The notes beneath the pieces were generated by a model. It worked only from the letters and a program-made list of their open reading frames with translations. It was not told the origin of the DNA and searched no databases. The position numbers were made by a program, and so were the translations under genes. From Paulinella micropora (lineage: Eukaryota; Cercozoa; Imbricatea; Euglyphida; Paulinellidae), in assembly GCA_019918135.1 (NCBI GenBank), contig WBZZ01007033.1:201001-265000 (forward strand): a stretch of DNA of 64,000 nt. The letters run 5' to 3'. Positions 46,677-55,274 of the stretch are shown piece after piece. How positions within the stretch are numbered: the stretch's first letter is position 1; each line of letters begins with the position of its first letter.

Positions 46677-47018
46677 ACAGCAGGCCGGGCAAGAGAAAAT
46701 GGCAGGGCGGGAAGCAAGTCAAACAAGAACAAATTTCAAGATATTGATTTAAAAAAAGATTTTCACGTTGCTCAGGCTTGCGATTTCAGCTCTCTCTGCA
46801 AAAGAAAGGTGTCTTTTTCCCAGAGAAAAAGGGCGGGCGGGCGGGGGAATGAGTAAACCCGGGGGCGGGTGGACGCACAGGAGGGACAAAATAAAGAACA
46901 AGGGCGGGGGGGGGGGGGGTGCTATTCGCACAACCACAGGAGGGGCACCAGAAGAAAACAAAAAAGAACAGCGCCAAGACAAAACAAAAGGCAAGGCAAT
47001 TACCACCACAGAAATACA
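46677..47018. promoter_or_regulatory. Intergenic region with G runs upstream of glycosyltransferase
   Basis: No gene is supported. It contains a TTTAAAAAAAG motif, then GGGCGGGCGGGCGGGGG (46,829-46,846) and a 13-base G run (46,907-46,919) about 100 bases before the next ATG. Confidence 0.35.
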
Positions 47019-47879
47019 ATGGTCCGGAGTAGTTGGCTGCTAGCCTGTGTCGGGGTGGCGAGCGCGCTGGACCCGTGCTGGGGCAGGCTGCAGACGGTCC
47101 AGAAAGAGTGCAACGCCAGCGACTGCATGCACCAGGTGCTCGTCAGCCCCGCCTCGCTGAACGACAAGCTGCTCGCCACGTACTGGAGCAGGAGCCTGCT
47201 CTGGTCGCGCGCGACAAACGCAAGGCACGTGCTGTGGCCGCAGGAGCAAACGGACTGCATCGCCAGGCTGTACTTTCCCGAGGTGTGGGAAGCGTACGAA
47301 CGTGTGCCCCCGTCTGTTCAACGCACGGCCGCGGGCCTGATGCTGCTGCACAAGTACGGCGGCATGTACGCGGACCTGTCGTTGGCCCCGCCGAGGACGG
47401 AGCAGCCGTTGTCCGGCGCGGACTGCTTTTTCTTGCCGGGCGAGCTGGCGTTCGCGGCGTCCGTGCGCGGCGCGTCGGTCCCGTACTTTGTGCTGCTGAA
47501 CATGCTGTCGGGACCCTCAATAGCCTGGAACGTGACACTGGCCCGCTGGAGCCTGCGCGAGACGCTAATCTCGGCCGGCGGCGGCGACCTGGCCGTGAAC
47601 GGCACGTTCCGGGCCGACGTGCTGGGCAGGACCGAGCTGGTGCGTGTGCTGGACCCCGCCGGGTTCGAGCTCACGCCGTTCCTCGAGGGCCGCGCGCTGG
47701 AGGACGAACGCTACCGGCCGCGGCTGCTGTGGCGGCTGTACGGCGGCTGGCTAATAGCAGCGGCGGCAGTCAGTGGTGTCGCAGCAGCGGTGGCGCTGGC
47801 GCGCGGCGGCGGCATCTGTTGCTGCCGGGGCTACCGCCTGGTCCTGGTCAAGGGCTACCAGAGCGCGCCCGCAAGCTAG
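47019..47879 (+). CDS. DXD-type glycosyltransferase-like membrane protein
   Basis: The 286-residue protein has a signal-like N-terminus (SSWLLACVGVASAL). A domain resembling the sugar-binding DXD glycosyltransferase family (Gly_transf_sug/OCH1-like) follows, recognisable by RTAAGLMLLHKYGGMYADLSL, where family members have GG-x-Y-x-D-x-D. The second Asp of the DXD appears replaced (DLSL), so activity is uncertain. Sequons (NASD, NVTL, NGTF) are present. A C-terminal transmembrane helix (WLIAAAAVSGVAAAVALA) precedes a Cys-rich short tail. Together with the FkbM enzyme and the mucin-like glycoprotein it suggests virus-encoded glycan modification. The start ATG 47019 is the first after the G tract. 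Confidence 0.6.
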   Translation: MVRSSWLLACVGVASALDPCWGRLQTVQKECNASDCMHQVLVSPASLNDKLLATYWSRSLLWSRATNARHVLWPQEQTDCIARLYFPEVWEAYERVPPSVQRTAAGLMLLHKYGGMYADLSLAPPRTEQPLSGADCFFLPGELAFAASVRGASVPYFVLLNMLSGPSIAWNVTLARWSLRETLISAGGGDLAVNGTFRADVLGRTELVRVLDPAGFELTPFLEGRALEDERYRPRLLWRLYGGWLIAAAAVSGVAAAVALARGGGICCCRGYRLVLVKGYQSAPAS

Positions 47880-48190
47880 CTAGCAACAAACTAAACAAAA
47901 GTGCCTCCAGGGAAAAAAATCAAAAGACATTTATCCTCAAACCCGCACGTCCATTTTCTTCTTCTTTTAAATCGTGCGGCATTTCTTTTTTTTTTTTCTT
48001 TTGCTTTCTTCACCGGTGGGAGGGGAGGGGGGAGGGGTAAAAAAAAAGGGGGCAGAGTGAACCCGATGGAGAGAAAGGAGGGTGGGGAGGTGGGGCAGGG
48101 AAAAAAAGGGGGAAAGGAAATGAAAAAGCAACAGAAAAAGAAACTGGAGATAGAAACCATCGCAGTGTAGAAAGAAAAACAGTAAAACAC
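47880..48190. other. Intergenic, A/T- and G-homopolymer-rich
   Basis: No gene is supported. It contains TTTTAAAT near 47,966 and GGGAGGGGAGGGGGGAGGGG (48,018-48,037), then an A-rich stretch before the next start at 48191. Confidence 0.35.
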
Positions 48191-51100
48191 ATGGAGCCGA
48201 TTGCTTTGTACAGAAAGCTGACAACACAAAGTAACGTCCCACTCCTCCGGCAGTTTCTTCGTCACTACGAGCAGCTGATATTACGGAGGGCCGAAAACAA
48301 GTCAGTAGTGGCCGCCGGTCAGCTCGCAAACCTAGAGAGTGCCCGTCATGCCAAGAACTTGTACCCTTAATCACGCGTGGTAAATGCGCCACGTGCCTCC
48401 GCCTCTGGTGGCAGTGTTGCTGCAATGTGTGCACGTGCTGCAATCGACTGCTTTGGGCTGGTTACGAGGCGCTGGGGCCCTTTCTAAGTCAGGCCCTGAC
48501 CCTGATATTACCCGGTTGCCTGGTGTACGTGACTGGTATCGCGCTCAAATTCGGAGTTGCTGTGGTAACTATAAGTACGCTCCGCAAAATAGGCATTAGC
48601 GCCGGATTTTTGTTACATTATTATATACATTCTGTGGATGTTTTAGATCACCCGCTCCAGAGATTCGATTCCAGGCCCACTTATTTCCAGCTCGCGGTTG
48701 GTTTCAATGGCGCCCGCGAAGCCCTAACGCAGGGCGAAGAAGAAGAACGTCCGGATGACTCGGTCCAAGAACTCTGCGACCAGGCTCTGCGGGCAGCAGG
48801 GGTTGTGTCGGGGCAAGACTCCGAACAAGAAAATCTGCTGAGCTACCAACTGTCGCAGATTCTGAAGAACGTAGGGGTGGACACTTTGAAGGCGTTAACG
48901 ACAAGAGACTCGATCTGCAATTTGATCCGCCAAGCGGTCAGCGCACCAGGGACGAGGGTGACTCAGGAAACCCTGGTCATTGCCGCCGCCATACTATTGG
49001 ACGCGGCAGTAGACGCGATCTATAAGGCCGTACTAGGCAACGCCACGAACACTATACGGCTAGACTCGCCGAATGTAACGTCTACGATTATTCAAATGGC
49101 GGAGCTTAGGAGGCTGCACGGCCTGCTGGACAAAAGAGATTGGTACAGGGTGCGGACTAAGCTAAGCTCAACAGCCCAGCAAGGACTTGCAGTGTTTTGG
49201 GAAAGGTGGGATTACGACTTTAGCTTGTGGCAGCACCGAGACAAGGCGCTGGCAGTTCTGGCCTTGCTGTGGAGCAACCTGCAACGCGAGACGATGTGGA
49301 GTTTGAAAGACAACATACCGAGAGTGGACTTCTCCATGGTACAAGTTGTACCCTTTACTCATCTCATGAAAAATCTGTGGACCAAGGTAACGCACGACAG
49401 CTCGGACTTCTACGACAACTCGGACTATTCCTTTGCGCGCGAGAGTGTGACTTTACAAGAGCACTTGGCTCGGCTGGAAAATCTGCCGGACGAAGCGAGG
49501 CTGCTGAACAGCAAGTTTCTGTCGTTGTACGCGGTCTTCAAGGTCTACTGCTACCATTGTTTGACGGCTCTCAAAATCCTCTTGTACCCGCAGCTGCTGA
49601 CGAAGCAAATAGTGGAAGAAGAACTCGCGAGGAACGGCTCGACGTTTCTTTTCGAGCTGGATGTGTGGCGGGCCCAGTCGTGCAACGGCACGCTGGACTG
49701 CATGAGGTTGACGATCGAATTGAACTCAGAGAACAAACACGGACTTCCCGCGCACCCGTGGACGGTAGGCCAGGAACACTTCGAACAGAAGGTGCTGCGT
49801 GTAGGCGAACGGACCGAGCGGAACTTCGTGAAGCGCCTCGTGGAAACCTGCAACGAGGGCTGGCAGGCCCTGGAATGGCAGCGCTACGACACCGAAATCA
49901 GGGCGGCGGCGGCCCAGGCGTTGGGCTTCAGGTTTCCTGTTCTCTTTACGGCTGGGTTAGCGAGCGGGACCTATTGTGCACTCAAGGACCCCCCGCTGTG
50001 GAGCAATAGGTTTTTACATAAATGTTACGAACTGCAACGTGAAAATATCCTCGAGGCAGCACCCATGAAGAACAGTGTCTGGAACGCTCTCTGGCTCTTC
50101 TTGGGGGTTTCCTCACAAGACCAAAATGAGGCCAGGTCGTTCGTTTACCGTGCCTGGGACCCAGACTCGCAGAGCAAAATGCTTAGCTGGCTGCTGGAAT
50201 TTGAGGCGCGCCTGCACACGATCGTGTTATTCACGCGGGATTTCCTGGCCGCTTTTGGCACACCCTACGATTATTCGGAGCTAGCTACTGTTTGGTTCGA
50301 GTCTTTTCACTGGATCCTGAAGACTCACGAGCTCAGTGAGCTGAGCTACGAGGCCAAGGTTTCGTCAGACAACCTGCATAGCAAATTCGCGCCCCGTTGG
50401 AGCATGATTATGCAGATGATCTACACAGAGGTCCGGCGGAGGGTGCCAGGCGCGCCGCACTGGCGGGACATGTTGGGGAGCTATTTTGGTCGCTGGCCCT
50501 GAGGCCCACCAACCTGCAACAGCGAGCGCGTGACACGCTGTACCAGGAACTCGTGAATTTAGACGAGAGTTCCGACCTGCAAACCATTGAGCGCTCTTGG
50601 GATCACGGCGGCCGCTATGTGGGCGTGCGCGTGGAAGGTGATGAAAGAAGGCTCCGTGGCTTGGTGGCCCTGATCGGGCAGCACTTTATGCCCGGCATAT
50701 CTACGAACAGGGAGGTCCTAAGTTTGCTCGAGTATCAGCAACAGCTGGCCCGTGAACGGACCTTAGTAGATATCAGAGGAGATCTAGCAAACAGACGGCG
50801 GGCTAATATCTACGCCGAGCTAGCCAACACGAGTACCAGGACCTGGATTGACAGTGTTTCGGATATGATTATTTTATCGTGCACGAGGGATTGGCGGGCC
50901 GAAACTACCGGGGTAGGCACAGGTATTAGAGACCAGCTTGATGATATGGTCGACCGGGTCCGCGGCCGACCAACGGCCGACGATGTAATTGCACGAGAGG
51001 CCGCAACCAACTACTGGTCCCAGGTCCAGCAACAATACGTACGCATTTTTATCGATGCCGACACCGTGGCCCAGACGATAGACGCAACAGCGCTGGAGCA

Positions 51101-51786
51101 CAACAGAGACACGAGTCGTTTGTTGCTGGACCTAAATTCGGTGTTGCAAGACGTGCCAATCGTCGCCCGGGGGGCCGCCGGGAACAGAACAAGTTTCATG
51201 TACTATTTTTTCCCCTTCAGAGAGCACCTGCCTCGGAACACGAACGGCTGGTACTTTCTCTCGGGACTAAGGCCGCAGCCAGGCACCTTGCTGGGCTGGT
51301 TGGAGGCGGGCCGTAGGCCGTACTCCAACAACAGCGTCGTAACAATTCTGCCAACAGGACCGGGGGGGTAATTCGATGTACGAGTACACGAACAGGGACG
51401 GAAGAAAGCAAGAGTCTAAGACCTTAGACCCCACCGCTAAAAAAGCCGAGGCCGTTACGCAAGTCCCTGCAGAAGAACCCGTGCCGGGGCGGGGCCAGCT
51501 TAAACTAGCGCACGGAGCAGAATTACGCACGCTTGTTCAGCACCCCGCACATAACGGCAAGCCGGAATCGCTAACCTCGTGCGTGATCACGTTTTCGCCC
51601 TGCACCTTCTACGAACCAGGGCCTGATATCGATCCGCGGCAGGTTCTGCGGCTGCGGTCACAGGACGATTGGACTACTTACAACATGCTCCAGCGCGGGT
51701 GCAGCCCGCGGCAGCTCCCCAGTTCGGGGCTGCGGTGGTTATTGCCGCTGCTGGATCACTACGAAGCTACGAAGTTGCGCGCTTAG
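48191..51786 (+). CDS. Very large orphan protein with Cys-rich zinc-like N-terminus, frameshifted
   Basis: Successive frames give a product of about 1,190 codons ending at TAG 51786. ATG 48191 opens a 59-residue helical segment in frame 2. The reading then moves to frame 1 with a cluster of CxxC pairs (ECPSCQEL, KCATCLRL, CCCNVCTCC), suggesting zinc binding, followed by a hydrophobic region (LILPGCLVYVTGIALKFGVAVV). A long helical body follows. Changes occur at an AGAG repeat (about 48,333), GGGG 50,475-50,478 and G7 51,362-51,368. The last part is Lys/Glu/Pro-rich. No family is recognised; the size suggests a structural or virion core protein. The parts may also be separate genes. Confidence 0.5.
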
Positions 51787-51921
51787 CGCGCTGTGCGCAC
51801 ACACGGCATTCCTCCGCGCGCCCTCTCCCGTTTCGTTGCCTGAACTTCCGCTGTCCCCGTTCTTTTTCCTTCCCACCCCCCAACCACCTTTTGTAACCGT
51901 AAAGATATCTGCTTTTTTTAA

Positions 51922-52376
51922 TCAGAGCAACACTGCGCTCGCACGTAATTTCTCTAGCCATTGGCGCGCGACCGGGCTTAGATTTGTGTAGGGCACATTT
52001 AGCACGAGCTCCAGATAGGCGTTCCAGTCAGCTGGCGTTGTAAGGCACAGCGCTGGGGTAGTGCGCGGCGGTTGGCGCGAGACGGGTCCGAAAGAAACCT
52101 CGTAAGTCTCGATCTTGGCATGCGGGGGCTGCACAGCCGCCGCCGCCAATTCTTTGGCACGCGGGGCTTGGCCGCCTCCTCTGGGGCAACAACCGCTAAA
52201 GCTCGTGATCCAAGACCGTTAAGCCTGCTATTGGCTTCTTTCATCTTTCTGGCACGCGTCATGGGTCCAGTGTACTCAGATTGGTCATTGGACTTTTTCG
52301 ATACCCTCTGCCGAACAACCACCGACCGCTCTGCTACCACCGCCGGCTGCTCTGCCGCCGGCTGCGGTGGATACAT
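51922..52376 (-). CDS. Small orphan protein, frameshifted
   Basis: The first part starts at ATG 52376 and is disordered, basic and Ala/Pro/Gln-rich (RARKMKEANSRLNG). Near 52,150 the protein-like reading moves to the neighbouring frame, which carries a compact segment (AKIETYEVSFGPV, WNAYLELVLNVPY) ending at TAA 51922. Total length is about 150 codons. No family is recognised. Downstream on the minus strand is an A-rich run followed by GATATC. The product could be a small virion or adaptor protein. Confidence 0.45.
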
Positions 52377-52397
52377 AATTCCCGGCAAGACCCTCTG

Positions 52398-53573
52398 TTA
52401 TGATGCGAAATAACCTTTGGGCACCATCCAAGGCTCGTACTCCGGCTGCGAGGACGATTCAAGACGCTTGTATTCTATTTGTTCTGCCTCCCGGACCCCA
52501 TCGGACGACTCTGGCGCCCTTCTGAATATTCCGCAGTAAGCAGCAAGCGCAAAAATACTAGCTATAATAAGGCTGCCAATCTTTGCATAATTTGCTTTTT
52601 GCTGTTCTCTGATCTGCAATTGCTGTGCAGCAGCTTGCCTGAGATAGGATTCATCGGTTTCAGTCATGTTATCTCTTGCGTAGTACTTGACAGCCGGGTC
52701 AAATCTCTCTCTGTCATGTGGCTGGTATTGGGACACGGCCCTCCGGATCATGGCGCACAATTCTCCCGCTTCCTCGTCGCTGTGTTGGAGACAGACTTGC
52801 AATTCCGTCAGGAGTTTCTGGGCTACAGCTCTATTTTTCTGTCTGCCATCCTTCTGCACAGTCTCTTGTAAAAAAAGCCAGACATTGTAAATGCCATACT
52901 CGATGGAGCCTGCTCGAATTTTGTTTGCAGCAGCTGTGGCAACGGGATCTCGTCCCGCAATTCGGACAGACACAAGTTTCTATTGTCAATAAAAGCCAGA
53001 GTCCTGCCCGATTGTCAAGGGGCTCTTGCAGGCACCAGTCCTCAAGTTCATCTGCGGTGTGGGGGATTCGGTAGGCGACCCCGTGGAGCTTGGCTGCGGC
53101 AATCGCTAGTTTCGGGGTTGGCTGCGGCAATCCGCTAATTGACGACGCGGCCGGCCCTGTGTTATCTGCTGTAACGCGCTGGGTTCCGTTGAGCAGGAAA
53201 CTTTGAACAGGTGCATACCAATAGCCCCTGGTCATTGCTCCTAGGCACAGAGCCGCGACTACTGAAATTGTGATCTTAAGGAGTTTCTGTCGTAAAAGCC
53301 GTGAAGTGCCTTGCCGAACACCCATAGGTTGTAAATCCATTTTTTGTAGCAGTTCGTCATAGCGCGTTAAAAGATCTCTGAGCTTGGAAGAGCGCTTTGC
53401 TGACACGTGTGTCAACAGCGTTTGATAAGCAGACGAGCCGCAACAGCTGTTGTAGGAACAGTAGCTATTTGCATGAGAATAGTTTAGAATCCTCTTAGAA
53501 AAAATGAAGAAAGCCAGCTCATAGGGTAGATTTCTTTGGTTCTTTTTTATACTTTTTTGAGTTTTTTTTTCAT
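52398..53573 (-). CDS. Membrane protein with zinc-ribbon-like motif, frameshifted
   Basis: The open frame from 53580 to 52831 lacks an early ATG unless the A9 run at 53,562-53,570 differs by one base; ATG 53573 then gives a Lys-rich start. It includes hydrophobic segments (YELAFFIF, ITISVVAALCLGAM) and a zinc-ribbon-like CPNCGTRSRCHSC. Near 52,900 the reading moves to a second frame, with a helix-rich part (KLLTELQVCLQ) and a transmembrane helix (KIGSLIIASIFALAAYCGIF), ending at TAA 52398. The second frame has no ATG of its own near the overlap, which favours one protein of about 390 residues. The function is unknown. If separate, the two would overlap by about 140 bases. Confidence 0.45.
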
Positions 53574-53841
53574 AAATAGCTCATATCTGTTTTTTGGGGC
53601 ACCCAGACTTCAGGTGGGGGTGAGGTTCGTACAAGGGGGGCGGATGTCTTCGGGACGGCCGGGGGGGGGGGGGGAGGTCAGACGGGGGGGGGGGGGTAGA
53701 GGCGGGGGGGCACACCCGCGCCAGGCGGGAAGGGGTGTGGGCTGTACGCAGGGGAAGGAGAAGTGCAAAAAATGCTTTGTTTTTTTTGGGGTGAGTTTTG
53801 ACCTTTTTTTAAAGACTAAAACTTCTGAAAGCGGACTAGAG
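53574..53841. promoter_or_regulatory. G-homopolymer-rich divergent promoter region
   Basis: The spacer between divergent genes contains G runs of 9 to 12 (53,660-53,671; 53,684-53,695) and CTAGAG directly before the ATG at 53842. No gene is supported. Confidence 0.35.
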
Positions 53842-54813
53842 ATGAGCACCTTCACGAGTGGCTCCAACGTCAGCAACGCCCGAATTCAAGGAAAAGCTCC
53901 GACAAGAGCAAAAAGACTGCGTCAACCGAGGACCCTTCTTTGAACGTTGATTTAGACGATGATCAGCACCCCGACCGCGCAAACCCCAAAGCGACAGACA
54001 TGGTCGCTTAGTTACAACTGGTTCGACCAACGGTGGTTTGACGTCTTGCAATGTCACGGATTTGTGATTCTGACGGGGTTCATGCAAGCACAACAAGTTG
54101 AAATAGCCAGCTGGTTCTACAACTGGCGTGTCAACGCGTCTTCCGCAACGAAAGCAAGCACGGAACAGGGGCAGTGGCAGCGGAACGGCAAACTTGCCAA
54201 TAACGGCAGAGATTGGCAGGGTTCTCTATTTGCAAATTACTGCACCTGCCTGATGAGCCGTTTGTTCAAGCTGTGGTATGAAGACGCCGGCCGCACCGCC
54301 ACGATTCAGGACGTGCAACTGCTCAGCGTTTTGTTTGAAACGTTCAATCCGCCGCGCAGGTCCTTGCCCCAGTTGCACACAGCGCCGCAAGATGATACGT
54401 ACCGAGCTTTGCTTTTGTTGGAGGACCTTGACGAAGGTGGAGTGCATTTGCAAGTGCAGCCCAAGATTGGTAAAGAAGATAGCCAAGAACAGGCGGGCCC
54501 CATCAAGGCGCCGGCCGGCAGCCTGGTGCTTCTGCGCGAAGATGTTAAGCGGGGATTTTCGAGGAGGTCTCCAGACGTGCCTCCGACTTTTGCTGTTGGG
54601 CCCTGGGGCGCGCTGCTAGCCGTGAAGCTACCGCCAAGGCGTTCATTGTCCGAAGAAGGCGGTGGTGGGACTCTGTTGTCTGAGAGCGACGGCGCAGGGG
54701 TAAGAGTTGCGTGGCCACCCCGAGACATGCCCGTGGGCCCCACGCTGGGGTCAATTGACCCGACTACGGCTGTATACGAGGGAGACAATTCTTGGTTAAG
54801 AAGAAGAGACTAG
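53842..54813 (+). CDS. Possible 2-oxoglutarate/Fe(II) oxygenase-like protein
   Basis: ATG 53842 follows CTAGAG. The first 30 residues are in frame 1; a Ser/Lys/Asp-rich stretch (KSSDKSKKTASTEDPSLNVD) is best read in frame 0; and from about 53,990 frame 1 resumes with a folded domain to TAG 54813. Its first strand-helix (WFDVLQCHGFVILTGFM) looks like the start of phytanoyl-CoA-dioxygenase-type folds. LHTAPQDDTYRALLLLEDLDEGGVHLQV sits where the H-x-D metal motif and jelly-roll strands should be. The distal His is not evident, so the enzyme may be inactive or the assignment wrong. Two compensating frame changes near the N-terminus would be needed for one protein. The gene is the last before the junction with copia DNA. 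Confidence 0.4.
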
Positions 54814-54869
54814 TCGAAACGGAGAAAGAAAGGACTAGCCTCGGCACCTAGAAACGCTGGCGCCGGATT

Positions 54870-55225
54870 GCCGTGCAAAGGTTGTGGCAAGCCAAAATAA
54901 TTAAAAAGCTGCGCGTACAATCTGTTGCGGCACATCGTCGTTTTGGCAGGATTTACACAATGGCCGCGAAATTAACCGGATTTTGCATCACACTGCAAAA
55001 AATCTCCGCCAGCGCAAAAAAACCGGAAAGAAATCTTGTGGCCGCAGATTTGGTCCACAAATGGCGGCATTTTCCACGTTTGGCGCCAAGTTCACCGGAA
55101 ACCGGTGAAAAGATTTTTCGAGCGATTTCGGCAATTGGAAAAAGAGAGAAAGAGAATTTTACGGGAAAGAAAAGCGGGCGGGGAATTTTTTGGTGTGTTT
55201 AATTTCTTTCCCCGCCCGTTGACTC
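54870..55225. repeat. MITE-like palindromic repeat, diverged copy 5
   Basis: This segment has the same CGGGAAAGAAAAGCGGGCGGGGAA...TTCTTTCCCCGCCCG core (55,160-55,220) and TTTCGGCAATTGG tip as the 9.5- and 34-kb repeats. It is followed directly by copia sequence, so it marks the end of the virus-like block. Confidence 0.65.
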
Positions 55226-55274
55226 AACCATTGTCGTCACTGAGTACGACGCAGCTAATTATCGCGAGGACAGC

